64,000 nucleotides of DNA from Macrotis lagotis (GCF_037893015.1 NC_133660.1:165914363-165978362), one strand, 5' to 3'. Counted from the stretch's first letter, positions 34,225 to 48,163 are shown. The notes: generated by a model from the sequence alone, not told the origin. Numbers and translations are program-made.

Positions 34225-34600
34225 CAATAACAAAAACAATAAATACCACTTACACAGGACTTTAAGGTTTGCAAAGAGCTTTATAAATATTGCAAATGAG
34301 ATAACATATTATTATTTATAATATAATGTTGCAAATATCTCATTTTTAAAAATCATTACAACAGTCCTGAGTACAGAAGGAAAAGGTAATAAACATTTTT
34401 ATAGCTCCCATGAGGTGCCAGACACCATGTGCTAAGTGATGTTTATGAATATTATCTCATTTGATTCTCACAACAAACCTGAGAGGTAGGTGCTATCATC
34501 TCCATTTTGTAGCTGAGGAAACTGAGTCAGATGAAGGTTAATTGACTTGCCTGGGGTTACACAGTTAATCAGTATCTGAGGTAGGATTTGAATTCAGAAC
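34225..34600 (-). mobile_element. Two adjacent MIR-type fragments, antisense
   Basis: 34230-34385 carries the tail half ('ggtttgcaaagagctttata'). 34390-34600 repeats the tail and adds the core and head ('agctgaggaaactgagtcag', 'ggttacacagttaatcagta'). Confidence 0.7.
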
Positions 34601-34916
34601 TTTTTGCCCCTTTCATTCCTCAGTGGAGATCCTAGCAAGAAGTGAAATGGCCAAAAGAAATAAATTGAAGTGACCCTAACGATACACCAGCTGGATAATC
34701 AGTCTCTCTCTCGGTGTCTACTCTGAAATTAGCTTTAATTCCATTCCTGTAGGAACAGCTTGAGACTTTTATTATTCAGCCTTTATTCTAAAACTTATCT
34801 TACTAAAAATTAAACTTTTAATTTGACAAGGAGGCTTTGTGGAGGATGGATGTTAGCAGAAACTTTGTAGGCTATTTTTCAATTATATATTCTTATTTTA
34901 TAAACAAAACTTACAC

Positions 34917-35039
34917 CAAATTTATGTAGTCCAGTTCCCACAGGATTTGCTGAACATGCAGAAGTATAATTAAAATGACCAGTTTCATTAAAAGGATCCC
35001 TAGGATCCCACTTGAAATAACCATAGCCATAAGCAGTTT
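34917..35039 (-). other. Candidate 123 bp exon (unproven)
   Basis: On the - strand a pyrimidine-rich CTTCCTGCTTTCCTGAAG precedes an open stretch that ends at GTGTAAGT (34916-34909), a good donor. Its translation (ETAYGYGYFKWDPRDPFNET..., then a second part with one Cys and HFNYTSACSANPVGTG) is unusually rich in aromatic residues, has two N-glycosylation-type sequons, and looks like an extracellular domain more than random sequence. The frame has a stop just upstream of the proposed acceptor region, so only an internal exon would fit. No family recognised. Confidence 0.25.
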
Positions 35040-35429
35040 CTTCAGGAAAGCAGGAAGCTCTTTTCAATTACAGCTTGATTAGAAAGTTCTTTGGCTAAAG
35101 CTAAGACAGGATATTCATGCAAGCACATTTTGAAAATTTTTTCTGTAGAATAACATTTTCATAATAAAGGTGTGATGTATTTCCATTCACATGGAAGTCA
35201 TTAATGATCAATAGCTAGAAGTAAAGTCAAACTCTCTTTTAGAATAATTTTTAATGGAGTAAAGAGAGACCAAGAGCTAAGTGGTCCAAATAAACTCTTT
35301 TGTTCAGATCCAACACTAGAACTAGCCTGAAAAAGGATTCTCATTCATCAAACTTCCAGAAGTACATTTGTTAGCATCAGTATGCAAGCTCTTAAAGCAA
35401 CATTATAATGTGTACATCATTCAACTTAA

Positions 35430-36420
35430 TGCCCATTCACACATTAATTAAGGGACTGCTCTGTGTCAGGCACTAGGAATGCAAAGACAAAGATGGAAAA
35501 ATCCCTTTACTTAAGAAACTTGTACTTGGGGGTGACACAATGTGTACATAACTACAATCTGGAAGAACAGAACAACTAATGACCCTGAAGATCAAGAAAG
35601 GCTTCCCATAAGCAAGAAGTGACAATTGAGTTGAGTCTTGAAAGAAGCCATGGTTTTTGAGAATTGGCAATCAGAATGATGTGCACTCTAGACCAGAAGT
35701 GAGTGGGAGATGTGAGGAGAGAGGGAAATTGGGAACCAATCTGTACAAATTCAAGAATGGAAGAGATAGAATATTGAATTTAGAGAATAGCCAGTAGTCT
35801 GATTTGGCTGGGCTGGAAGGTGCATAGCTGGTGTCCTATGCAATAAGTCTGGAAAGGTAAGTGGATATCTGATTATGGAGATCTTTAAATAATAGGTTGA
35901 GAAGTCTCAATTTTTTCCCTAGAAGTAATTGGAAGCCACTGAAAATTCTTATACTGGTAATAACAACAAAAAGAAAAACAGCAACAAACACTAGTAACTA
36001 GTGTTTACATAGCATTTTAAGATTTTGCAGTGTACTTTAAATATGCTATTATCTCACTGATCTTCACAACAATCCAAGGAGGAAAACTGAAGCTCAAAAA
36101 CATTAAGTGACTTGCTCAGGGTCACACAGATATTTAAACTCATCTTCCTGACTCTGAGGACAACACTATAATACCTAGTTGTTTATGATCTGGTTAGACC
36201 TGAGCTACCATAAGATTATTTAGGCAGTTATATGGAGCATGGTTTAGAGGAGCTAGAGATGAGAAGCAGGTAGACAAATTGGTCAACTCTTAAAATAGTC
36301 TAGGCAAGAGTTGATATGAGATGGAACTAGGTTGTTGCTGTGTGAGTGAAGAAAAGGAAAGGGATGTTGTGGAGGAAAAATCATGATATCATCTAGTTTT
36401 TAATAATTCCTGGTGCTCCA
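35430..36420. mobile_element. Old interspersed repeat fragments with a nested MIR
   Basis: 'gtcaggcactaggaatgcaa', 'tgagttgagtcttgaaagaa', 'tggagatctttaaataatag' and 'aatagtctaggcaagagttg' occur in the order known from a common ancient mammalian repeat, which I associate with L2. An antisense MIR (35975-36185, 'acattaagtgacttgctcag') splits it. Confidence 0.5.
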
Positions 36421-37246
36421 AGAAGTGTCCCCAGGCCAAGTTCATGGTAGGAAAGTGGAATGAAGTCATCTACTTTCTATCTCATTTTCATGACTCCCCT
36501 TTTCCTAATGCTAAAGAAAGGACCTCCACTATTCCCCCTTAATCATTCCCTTTCCTCAGGGACACTCACTCCTCCAGTGTGATCTAGCTATATTCTTTAC
36601 TAATTTTTCCCTATGAAGGATTTTGGATCATTTCCCAAAATTGTTCTGAAATCTGTACCAGATGGACAAGAAAATAAGGGTGCTTTACTATATTAGTGTG
36701 AAACCAAACTAACAAAGCAATTTCTAACTTATTTTAATATCAAGAAACAAAATACTTTCCTGATTAGTTAATAAAATGGGGGTACACAAACCTAAACTTT
36801 GAATGAGACTTTTCTTGTTTAGAGATCATAGTCAAACTGTAGACACATCTTAAGTTTCAAAATAAAAGTATAAAGATTCTCTTTATCCAAAATTCAAAGG
36901 ACATACCTTTCCTGAAGATCAAGGGAATCCACCAAGCATAAGGTAAGGGATAAAGCAAGATAAGAATGGGAGATTTTAAAAAAACCTATGATTGATGGGA
37001 GGGATCAAAAACATGAGGAAATCAGATATCCTTAAACCATAATCTAAAAGTCACTAATTTGTTCACTGTTCAGATTTAACTGGGGAGAGTTGTTTTTTTT
37101 AATTAGTTGTACCATGGGCACTAAACTTTTGAAAATAGACTTACGAAAAGCACTTGAGATTAACTGATAAACTAATCTTAAATTTAAACAAACTCAATGT
37201 AAAGGTATTTTTGCTCAAGCAGAAAATCTAAAAATGTTTAAGATTT

Positions 37247-37305
37247 AAATCTTTGGTTGGTGCCTGAGGAATATTTTTAAAGGCAACTTATGCTTAATAT
37301 GAATG
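37247..37305 (+). repeat. 59 bp dispersed direct repeat, copy 1
   Basis: Matches 40528-40586 at 55 of 59 positions (starts AAATCTTTGGTTGGTG, ends TTAATATGAATG). Family unknown; not part of any recognised element. Confidence 0.85.
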
Positions 37306-38374
37306 GACAATTTCTATTGCCACGAAAAATAACTTCATAATGCAAATCAATGGTGAATTCACTATCAAATCAAATGTTGCTTTTTGTTTGGAAAAAGTAT
37401 AAAGCAGTAAGTGATAATATTTTGAATTTTTATCAAGAAGCATATTTCTACTAAAAGTGTTTTCACTTGTATTCCCTTCATAAAGACAAATACTGCTATG
37501 CACTCCAAAAGGATTGACAGTTAGGTACTAACAGAGCTAATGGCAAAATCATAGCTTCCTAATGCCTAAGTACTCTCTACATTGAGCTGGATAACCTGGA
37601 CCTCCTGCTGAGTTCTGGAGAGCCATGAAAACATAAGAGAATACCAGAGAATATAGTCTAGCCATAGTGTGATGATTACAGAGTCCAATGGAGAAGAAAA
37701 TAGCTCCAATGTTTCTCCTTGTGAATGGAGGAAAAGAAAATCAGGAGGCTTATAACAATAGACTCTAAGCTTCCTTCCCAGAGTCATGAACTGAACTAAT
37801 GGTGCCTGTCTCCAACTGTATGGTTTCAAGAAGAAACTGAAGAGTATTATCCTAAAGATACAGGAGATACGTGCATGGATAAAGAAAATGCTTACTGCCA
37901 GTTTTAATTTCTTATTGTTTACCTTTCTATTCTTTCTATTTCTTTTTTTATAATTATTCTTTCTATTCTGTCAATGAAATGACTTTTGTTTCTTGTCCCT
38001 TTTGTATATTGGGCATAAAGATGGTTTGGTGGGGTTTCACTCGATAACCCAAACAATACACCACACTTGTGAGCTGCAGAGTGGTGCCAGAGACCTGTGA
38101 TATTCTTTGGGGTCCAGAGCTACAACTTGTATGCAATAGAAATTGTTCTAAGTAAGGCCCCTATTGAAATGCCTGCTTACTCATAAACAATATTACCCAA
38201 TAGAGCAAATATTCCAAGGTAGTAAGATGAATGCTAGGCTCCAATCTTTGCCAGAGAAAATTAGATGATCTTTGATGGGCACTATACAGTCAGAATGATA
38301 ACCAAACATAAAAGTAACCAGGGATATCTCCGGATATACAATTGTCACTGGGAATAATAAGTTTATCTATTTCT
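37306..38374. other. No gene recognised
   Basis: Unassigned. The 87-codon - frame at 37566-37829 has no recognisable domain. Confidence 0.4.
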
Positions 38375-38572
38375 TTTTTATTTTTTTAGATTTCTTTTTT
38401 ATGTAATTTTATTTTTTCAATTTCATGCAAAAATGGTTTTCGACATTCATTTTTTTGTAAACATTTGAGTTTCATTCTTCCATTCTTCCATTCTTCCTCC
38501 TTCCCTTCTATCTCCCCTCCCCATGACAGTGACATAGTTTATTTATGTACAATTACATTTGACAGAGTTCCA
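38375..38572 (-). mobile_element. Old L1 3' UTR, antisense, left part
   Basis: 'tttcaatttcatgcaaaaat', 'cgacattcatttttttgtaa' and 'ccttctatctcccctcccca' parallel 43190-43310. The element resumes after the RPSA retrocopy at 39615. Confidence 0.7.
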
Positions 38573-39614
<1,042 letters not shown>

Positions 39615-39770
39615 ACAGAGTTCCATATTAGTCATGTGAAAGAAGACTCAGAACTAAAGGGAAAAAAAATCATGAGAAAAAACATAAAAACCAGTTTTAA
39701 AAAGTGAAAATAATTATGCTTTGGTCTGCATTCAGACATCATTTTTTCCACTGGTTGTATCATCATTTTT
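39615..39770 (-). mobile_element. Old L1 3' UTR, antisense, right part
   Basis: 'atgtgaaagaagactcagaac' to 'gctttggtctgcattcagac' parallels 43375-43490, continuing the L1 tail in which the retrocopy landed. Confidence 0.7.
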
Positions 39771-40043
39771 CTTGCTTCAACCCTCTGAAGTTACTCTGAG
39801 AGAATCAACCTCCCCTAGATTTTCAGAGAGTCACATGGAAGCAAGGAACACCATGGGACACTTAATCACAGGGATTTGAAGCCTTTAAACTTTGAATAGT
39901 GTTTTGCTTTACTAAATGAGCATTGCTGTTACACTTCCTCAATCTTTGAGTCCAGCAGAAAATAATCAGAGGGCCTGGAAACAGAACGATCCTGCCCCTG
40001 ACTCTGCACATACATGTATCTCTATTTAAAATGACATGACTAG

Positions 40044-40199
40044 GGGTGGCTAGGTGGCACAGTGGATAAAGCACCAGCCTTGGAGTCAGGAGTATCTGGG
40101 TTCAAATCCGACCTCAGACACTTAATAATTACCTAGCTGTGTGGCCTTGGGAAAGCCACTTAACCCCATTTGCCTTGCAAAAAAAAAAAAAACCTAAAA
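40044..40199 (+). mobile_element. tRNA-derived SINE, GATAAAG subtype
   Basis: Complete copy flanked by exact 16 bp duplications AAAATGACATGACTAG (40028-40043 and 40200-40215). Confidence 0.94.
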
Positions 40200-40527
40200 A
40201 AAATGACATGACTAGAAATCCCTGCCAAAAGCCCAATATGAAGAGACTTTGTTCTATATTCTCTCCTGAATCCCTATCAAAAACAGTAGGAGCTGACTCT
40301 TCCTTCAGCTACTGATAACAGTCTTACTCTGTTAGGAAAACAGATCACAGTCTTATAAGTCTTTTCCTTCTACATACACATTGATCCTACTCAGAGCAGA
40401 ACTCTAGTTACTCATTGACAGACATTAATTCTAATAATACATGCCCACTTGATTGAATCAATGAACCAATTGTTCTAGATAATTTTCACTGTCATCTTCA
40501 AACCAGAAAGGTCAGATCAGGACTGAG

Positions 40528-40586
40528 AAATCTTTGGTTGGTGACTGAGGAACATTTTTAAAGGCACCTTATGATTAATATGAATG
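40528..40586 (+). repeat. 59 bp dispersed direct repeat, copy 2
   Basis: Partner of 37247-37305, same orientation, about 3.3 kb apart. Confidence 0.85.
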
Positions 40587-42059
40587 TTAAATTAATAAGT
40601 GTTTAAACTGGGCTTCAAACTCAGTTCTTCTATTCCATGACCAATATAAACTCTCTCTAATTTAGCAAGAAATAGTTCAAGTAATTTTGTTCCAGTTTTT
40701 CAAGCTGCTTTCTTTGCTTCATGAAGAAGAAAGGGAGTAACACATGCATAAATACACAAACACAGGCAACCAACCCAAAAATCTTTTCTTCCTAATTAAA
40801 AATTAGAGCACCATAATGAGTGTTACTAATAGGCAGAAATAAGAAAAATAATTTTTATAACACACAACTCCCTTTCCTTCCCTCCTTCCTTGAGGAGCTA
40901 TTGACAAAATGATTAAATGGTCAAATTTCAAACAGCAAGATGGAGAAGACTTGAAGAACCTCCAAAATGCATCATCTCTTGAGATAATCACTCTCTGAAT
41001 AATCCACAATTGCCCACAGGGCTCCTTTGATTGATGAATCCCAAAGTCATCTTGACAATTCTAGGGAGAAAGGTTAGGAGAATGCTATTATTTTTGTAAG
41101 GTGGCTTGTTATTTATGATGCAGTTGAAATAAGCCAAACAACGTCTCCCAAGACAATACAAGAGCAGAGGAAAAAAAAATTTTAGCACTCAGTATGCTAG
41201 TGTAAGCCTTGTCTGTCAAACACCTCTATTATGATGGAGTTTGTATTATCACCCCATATTCTCAAAATCAAAGAGAATGTGGATCCTTGGTGATGGCTAG
41301 AACTCAGGTTCAACAATAAATAAAAGTAAAAATATAATTGGATCGGAATACCTGTCAGATTCATTTGAAAATATGCTTTTAAAAATGCAAAAGAAAACGT
41401 TTACCCTGTTGCCTAATTTCTTCTCATAAGTTTTATATTGATGTCCTAGCAGCAGCAATTCTATACAAACAAGCATCTGGGGTGGCAAAAAGCTTATGAG
41501 ACTCAAAGGAAGTAATACAAGAAGGGTTTTTTTTTAACTTTATAGCTTTGAATTTCTTTAATGATATTTTACAAAAGAGGTTCAAGAATAATTTTGATGA
41601 GGAGGAAATGCACACATGTTTCAATCCTGTAAAAATCTATGTAGCAGTAATAAGATTCAGGCCTCTGGGAAACATGCCTTCCCTTATAATTCTCTAGAGT
41701 CAGAGGAAATGAATATTCATGCAAGGAAGCTCTCTCAAGAATATCATTATTAAAACAGAGTTGCAGAGGGAAATTGCAACAAGATTTTCCTTTCATCAGC
41801 TTAACTTTACAGAAATTGTATATGTCACATCCCCAGGAAAACATTTCATTCGTGGTTGAAGATAAAATGAAAATGTGGTTGTCCTTGCAGCTAACAAGAA
41901 TCTTGTTTTTCCAATACAGATACAAGAAAGCTTAAAAAAACAAGTACAGGGTAAATTATACAAATCCAGGCTTACCAAGGCCTCCATCAGGAAGATATTT
42001 CACTTAAGATTTCTTCAGTTTAAGTTATCCCAAATTCAGAACTCACAATTTATTTTTGT
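40587..42059. other. No gene recognised
   Basis: Several overlapping - frames of 60-118 codons, none with a recognisable pattern. Unassigned. Confidence 0.4.
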
Positions 42060-42183
42060 AGAAGCTTCTATCATGCAAGTCTTTGTTTATTCAACAACAC
42101 ATATTGAATACATCTTTGTATCCTCAGAGCCAAGAGCAGTGCTGGCCACAGTTACTTAATAAGTAATCATTGATTGATTGAAT
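42060..42183 (+). mobile_element. L2 LINE 3' tail fragment
   Basis: 'gagcagtgctggccacagtt' and 'ataagtaatcattgattgat' to 'tgaatgat' resemble the L2 terminus. Confidence 0.55.
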
Positions 42184-43180
42184 GATCTACCATGTACAAG
42201 TCTGCCCTGGACCATTGCAATTGCAGAAAGGAATTGACTGTCTATGACAATCTGAGGAACTCTTCAGCTCGCATATATTTGTATCTTATGAAATCATACC
42301 ATCCAAATATCAGCTACTACCCCAACAACTAAAACTCTGGGAACTGGCTGACTAGGATGTCTCTGGGATTTTGGCACCTACTCTCTCCCCTAGTTATCCT
42401 GGAGAAGGACCTATACTGAGCAGGGAAGGCGAAGGACCTCCTCAGCCAGCTTGAAGAAGTATTCCCCCTTCCAAAGTAATAAAGGCTAGTGCTCAACCAG
42501 ACTCTCCCTATCCAGGTGCTTAAGGGTTTGGTGCCAACAGTGGTTACACTGGTCAGATATAACTATCACCAGTTACATGGGTCCTGCCTGGCTTTTCCTT
42601 ATCTCATTTTGGCGCTTCTATAATAAACCATAGCATTGTCCTTCATTTCAAATCCTTCTACATCCACTTTAGTGTACTCTTGTCTCTGTTTTTCCACCTT
42701 GTCTTCCATCACTGATACAACCTTAGATTTGAGTTACAGAATACCTGCCTATTAAATCCTCTGACTCTAATGTTTTTTTATATATTATTTCTTTCTCTGA
42801 TTGCCCAACTCTTCCCACCAGATGGAGGTCCTTAGCATCACACTTTCACTAGCTAGGAAAGCTCTTGCAAACAAATTAAATCAGAGTAGCTCTAGACTGA
42901 AGCTTCTTCATCCCCTCAGCCTTCTTTCTACAGTTGCTTCCACATTTTACTAGTAAATTAGAAGGGTGTTGCTACAGAAAGGAAGAGCAAAGTTATCTAT
43001 GGGGCAGGGCAATGGGATAGCAGTTTTTTGGTTGGGAATCAACCAGGTAAAGATTTAAGACTCATAAATGGATTACAATGGAGTTTCTAGAGACTAATTG
43101 ATGGAAGTATTAATGTGTCTCCTCAAATTCCTAACATATGCCAGAGAATGTTTTAGAGTCACTTTTAGAAAACCTATAAT
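42184..43180. other. Unassigned; possible LTR fragment
   Basis: 'aagtaataaaggctagtgct' and 'gggtttggtgccaacagtgg' hint at a polyadenylation signal followed by a primer-site-like sequence, but no second feature supports a retroviral origin. Confidence 0.25.
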
Positions 43181-43965
43181 TTCTTTTTTTTAATATTTAA
43201 ATATTTATTTTTTCCTGCTACATGCAATGGTAGTTTTCAACAATCATTTTTTTTCACAAGGTTTTGAACTTTATATTTTTCTCCCTCCTTTCCCTCCTCT
43301 ACTCACTGACAAAAAGTCATATAATATAGGCTCTACATTTATAACCGTGCTAAACAGAGATCCATCTAAATCATGCTGTGAAAGAAGAATCGAATCCAAA
43401 TGGAAGAAAAAACAGTAGAGAGAAAAACAACATAATACATGACAACTTTTAAAAACTAATGATAGTAAGTTTTGGTCTGCATTTGGACTCCTCTCTAAAT
43501 ATGGATAGAAGTTGTCATCACAAGACTTAGAATTGTCTTTGATTGTTGTTTTACTGAAATGAACAAGTCCATCATAGTTGATCATGTATCCATTGTTAGT
43601 GTGTGTAATATTCTTCTGGTTCTACTCACTCTACTCAGCATCAGTTCACACAAGTCTCATGATTTCTTATAGAACTATAGTGTTCCATAACATTCATATG
43701 ACACAATTTGTCAGTCACTCCCCAATTGATGGGCATCCCCTCGATTTCTAATTCTTTGCCACTATGAAAAAGCCACCATGAATGTTTTTGTACGTGTGGG
43801 TTATTTGTCCTTTTTCATGATCTCTGAGGATATGGACCTAAGGATAGTATTGCTAGGTCAAAGGGTATGCACAATTTTATTGCCCGTTGGGCAGAATTCC
43901 AAATTGCCCTCCAAAAATGTTGGATTAGTTCACGATTTCCCCCAATAATACATTAGTGGAAAACC
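43181..43965 (-). mobile_element. Old L1 3' end (end of ORF2 plus 3' UTR), antisense
   Basis: 3' UTR 43181-43600, then the end of ORF2: 'ttcttatagaactatagtgttc', 'ctccccaattgatgggcatc', 'gctaggtcaaagggtatgca'. More diverged than the 32.4 and 52.2 kb copies. Confidence 0.85.
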
Positions 43966-44224
43966 TATAATTTCTGTACAAAGGAGTACTTGACTTAACT
44001 AGAATATAAGATGCCAGCTTGGGAAAGAGGAAAAAAGATGTTTTAACTCATGGTGGTACCATTTAACTTGTACTAATTGACATATTGGTACTAACTCAAG
44101 CTTGGGATCTCCAGGCCCAGGATAGGTCCCAAAGAAGTTATAATTTCTAATGAGGTATAAAAATTCTAGGTCATGTTCTGTGCTTGAACTGGCCCTGAGC
44201 TCAAGAACTAACTACAAAGTTGAT

Positions 44225-44415
44225 GATAAAGAAGTAGACAGAAGGGGGGAATTGGAGGAAGGAGGAGGGAAAGAAAGGGAGAAGGAGAGAGAGAGGAAGA
44301 CAGAAAGGGAGATAAGGAGGAGAAAGGAAGAGAGAAAGAAAAGAGGAAAGAGAGGGAAAAGAGCAGAGAGAGGGAGGAAGGAGAGAAACAAAGGGAGAGG
44401 GAAGGAGAGAGTGAG
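44225..44415. repeat. GA-rich low-complexity tract
   Basis: Purine-only stretches of GGGA/GAAA. Lys/Arg/Glu-rich and Leu/Ser-rich frames on the two strands are artefacts of it. Confidence 0.92.
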
Positions 44416-44819
44416 TGCAAAAAAAACAACCTACCATTCATCACATTCTGATGAAGTATAATTATGAATAGAATGAAATATTCATGAGATCATATTTTCA
44501 TTATCTTTCTCCACATGGTGGACCCCTAAGCAAGCTAAAGTAGGAAAAAAAGCAGAGTATTAGATTAAAGGAAAGAGTGAATGGGAAAAAAAAAACTTGA
44601 AATGCACCAAAAACCAATATATCAGGAAAGAAAGAGTAAGCAATACATGTCCCAACATCTCAGGCTATGTGAAGAGTTGGAGAAAATTAGTATCTGATGT
44701 CAAATTCTCAGTGACTATTTCTCAATTTTGTTTGAAATAAAAAAGAATACATGACTTATATCTATTATATCTGATAAAATATAAGGAGCAATCTAGGTCC
44801 AAGAGAATAAAGAATAATA

Positions 44820-45080
44820 ATATTTGACATTTATATAGTACTTACTATTTGCCAGACAACAGGCTAAGAGCTTTATAATTCTTTCATTGGAACCTCACAA
44901 CAACCTTTGGAGGTAAGTATTATTATTATTGTTGTTGTAATTATAGGTTAGGAAATCGAATAAAATTGAGGTTAAATGAAATATCTAGGGTCACACAACT
45001 GATAAATATCTGAGGCATTATTGGAACTCAGTTCTTCCTGACCCTAAGAACCATAATCTACTGTGCCACCTATTTTCCAT
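44820..45080 (-). mobile_element. MIR-type SINE, antisense
   Basis: 'catttatatagtacttacta', 'acctcacaacaacctttgga', 'atatctagggtcacacaact' and 'ctactgtgccacctattttc'. Confidence 0.75.
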
Positions 45081-45529
45081 ACAGCACACTTTCTTCCTCT
45101 CTGTGGAGGAGAGGTGGATTGTCTGATTGGAACATGACACATTCTTAGACCAAAATATTCATTGATTTTGCTTAATTTCTTTTCTTTTTACAAGAATAGA
45201 TAAGTAATGGGGTATGGTTGGAAATTATTGCAATAAAAAAAAAAACAAAAAAAAGAAAACTTTTTTCTTTTTCTTTTCTTTTTTCTTTTTTTGTACCAGT
45301 GTATAAAGTTGTTAGGGCAAAGACAAAGAATTCAGTCAACTGCTACTGTGGTTTCTTCTTTCAGAGTTTTCCAGTTTATTCTGAAGATCTTTGACACTAG
45401 TTATATGTGAAATGAATGATAGAATTCAACTTGTAGATTCCTGACAAAGGTCAACTGTTAAAACATTAACAAAAAGTAAATTAAATGAAAAAAATGAACT
45501 GAAATTTCAGCTTTGAATAAGATGTAGTG

Positions 45530-45680
45530 TGGTAGAAAGTGCTCAGAGCATAGTCTGCAGACCTGAATCCAATTCCTTTGTCTTCTAGACTTCAGTTCAC
45601 TCAACTTTAAAATAAGGGGAAGGATTAGAGCTAGATGACCTCTGAGGCCCCTTCCACCTCTAAATCTTTGGTCTTAAAAC
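45530..45680 (+). mobile_element. MIR-like SINE, sense
   Basis: 'tctgcagacctgaatccaat', 'actttaaaataaggggaagg' and 'gatgacctctgaggcccctt'. Confidence 0.65.
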
Positions 45681-46904
45681 AGTTTAATTTTTAAAAATAC
45701 TCAGAAATTCGTAACTAATGAAGCAGAAAAATGAGTATTGATGACTTGAGGATTTTAAAAATATGTTTTTAATATTTGGTTGTATATTTAAGGAAAAATA
45801 AAAAACATGCATCAATTTGTATATTTAAATTTTATTAAGTAACTTGACTATAGTCATAAAATTACTAAGTAGGTAAGGCAGAATTTGAAATTAAAAGTCA
45901 TTCTCAGCACCAAGTTCAATACTATCCATCACAGCATACTATTTCCATCTGAGTACATCTCATACTTCCTAAGATTTATTTGCTAAGTCAAAGACATGTT
46001 GCCATCTGGTGGTGGATGAAATTTCTGCTAGGAATTCTTCACATTGACAAAGACATAGATCCTTTCCCCTGGCATTATACTAAATTAAATTTCAAGCCTA
46101 AATTCTGTGGGCCTCACAGAACGTCAGTGTGGGAGATGGGGGACAACTGTAATCTCAGGAATACAATCATCTCTGCACCATATTAAGAGTGTTTTTTTCT
46201 TGCTTTGTTTTCTGAAGCTTCCATCAAAGCAATTATTGTCATTGATAGATTTTTTTACCTTGGATTTAGTTTTCTTCTCCAGCATATAAATGAAAATAGA
46301 TTTTTTAAAAAAATAAAGTACATAAATTATACACACACATTTGTGATTGACTTTGGAAAAACAAGATGGCAGCCCTTCCAAGTCCTCCTTTTAAGGACAA
46401 TATTTTGATCATGACCTGAGACATTGGTGGAGAATTGACTGTGATATTTCACATCAATGTAAAATGTAATATTTCACATGTACTACTTACCCAAAAGTAC
46501 ATCAGACTTTCTCTAGCCTGTATACCTCCGGTATAAAAATTGTATACCAGGAACAGAAAAAAAAAAAACACAAAAAAACAAGAAGGCAGAATGGCATGGT
46601 GGCGGTTCATGGTCCTCCCAGGACTCATCTCTGAGCTAATGAGGTGCTCAGGAGGTTGAGGCCACATGGAAATAGTGGAGACTGCCAAATACTTCCAGCT
46701 ATGACTGGGGACCTTACATGGGGAAAAAGGCTGCTTCTGCTGCTACTGCACCTACTGAGAAGTTGGAGAAAGAAAAGAAACATAACTAAAAATAGATAGT
46801 TAATCAGGAATGATCCTCTTTTCAATTTCTAAACAAAATGCAAACAAACAAACTGAAAACATTGTAAAATCTTTGTCATGATGAGGATTAGAGAATCTTT
46901 AGTG
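45681..46904. other. No gene recognised
   Basis: Unassigned. A GC-richer patch 46575-46790 after an A-rich run carries a short ATG frame with stops. Confidence 0.35.
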
Positions 46905-47150
46905 CTGGCAAAGGACCTGAAAAATCAACTAGTCTTTTTAAAGTTGAGAAAAATAGAAGTCTAGAGAAGTTGTGATTTGCCCAAGGTCACACAGCTAATT
47001 AATTACCAGGTTAGGATAAAAATATAGATATCTAGGGTCCTAGGCAGCTGCTCCCCCCACTATACTTCTAAAATGGAAGACAGCAGGATACAGTAGAAAG
47101 AGCATTAACTTTGGACTCAGAGCCCTGGGTTCAAACTCCCCCCTCCATCC
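46905..47150. mobile_element. MIR-type fragments (antisense then sense)
   Basis: 46930-47060 is antisense ('tgcccaaggtcacacagcta'). 47085-47150 is a sense head ('gggttcaaactccc'). Confidence 0.6.
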
Positions 47151-47765
47151 CCCACCAAAGATTACAGTTTATGTAACCTCTTCCGATTCTTTCCCATTTG
47201 AACTTCATCTACCAGTCATCATGGGGTACTTCTATCAAGGACAATTTATGGGGGACTCATTGTACTGGGTTCTCCCCAAATGAATTTGTCTCTAAAAATG
47301 ATTTGGTGAATTTCTTGCCACATTCCCAAGTTTGATAGTTATAGCTGTGCCATTCAGAATTCACAGGTCCACTGCACTGACTCTAAATCTAAACTGCTGA
47401 TGTGATATTTTCTATCAGGCAGAAAGTACTAAGTGAAGGTGATCTTTCTGCATGAAAAGACAGTAGGACTGTTGAGTAATTTCATCAACTATACCATCTA
47501 ATTTAACACATGCTATATTTCACTTTTCATCACCTTTACTCATTCACTCAATGATTCTGCCACAGACTCTCTTTTGACGCTTCCCAGTGACTGAAAGAAG
47601 GGACAACCATTACTTCCAATTTTAATTATAACATACAGACATACAACAATATAAATATCCTGAGGCTCATATTAGTACTATCAACCCCCGCAAAAATCCT
47701 CTCCTCCACAATCAAAGATGACATATGGTGACTGGTTTTCCTCCCCACCCCTACGCCCTATTGTG
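47151..47765. other. No gene recognised
   Basis: Unassigned sequence. Confidence 0.4.
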
Positions 47766-47768
47766 ATT

Positions 47769-47850
<82 letters not shown>

Positions 47851-47928
47851 TTCCTTCCTTCCTTCCTTCCTTCCTTCCTTCCTTTCTTTCTTTCTTTCTT
47901 TCTTTCTCTTTCTTTCTTTCTTTCTTTT
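47766..47928. repeat. (TTTC)n(TTCC)n(TTTC)n compound microsatellite
   Basis: About 80 bases of TTTC, about 36 of TTCC, then TTTC again. All open frames here are Lys/Glu or Phe/Leu/Ser repeats produced by it. Confidence 0.97.
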
Positions 47929-48103
47929 TGATAAAGAAAGAAGACAAGAAGACAAATTTTTTTGAAAAGGACAAACAAAAGGTGTAAATTTAAGAAAAAC
48001 TTTTCCCCAAATCTAACAATTAAAGCCTCTAGTGAAGACTTCAAACATTTAGCTACTAAAGTGATGTTTTTTGGTTTTTAAGATTGATCCCTAGTCTGAG
48101 CTC

Positions 48104-48163
48104 AGTTCTAAGACTTTTCCATGCTTCTGCTTGAGTTCTAAGACTTTTCCATGCTTCTGCTTG
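48104..48163. repeat. Exact 30 bp tandem duplication
   Basis: Units 48104-48133 and 48134-48163 are identical, each starting AGTTCTAAGAC and ending CTTCTGCTTG. Confidence 0.95.

Noticed and set aside
37566-37829. 87-codon minus-strand frame considered as a gene
   Set aside because: No domain, no homology recognised, no splice context.
42184-42660. LTR with primer-binding site
   Set aside because: Only an AATAAA and a short primer-site-like string; no second LTR, no TATA box placement or boundaries.
44150-44461. Basic 103-residue frame
   Set aside because: GA-rich low-complexity DNA; opposite-strand frames are equally open.
46575-46800. GC-richer patch with a short ATG frame after an A-rich run, considered as a decayed retrocopy
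   Set aside because: The A run is upstream on the same strand, stops occur within 25 codons, and no parent gene is recognised.
47681-48044. Lys/Glu-rich and Phe/Ser/Leu-rich open frames of up to 97 codons
   Set aside because: Direct translations of the (TTTC)n/(TTCC)n microsatellite in all frames.
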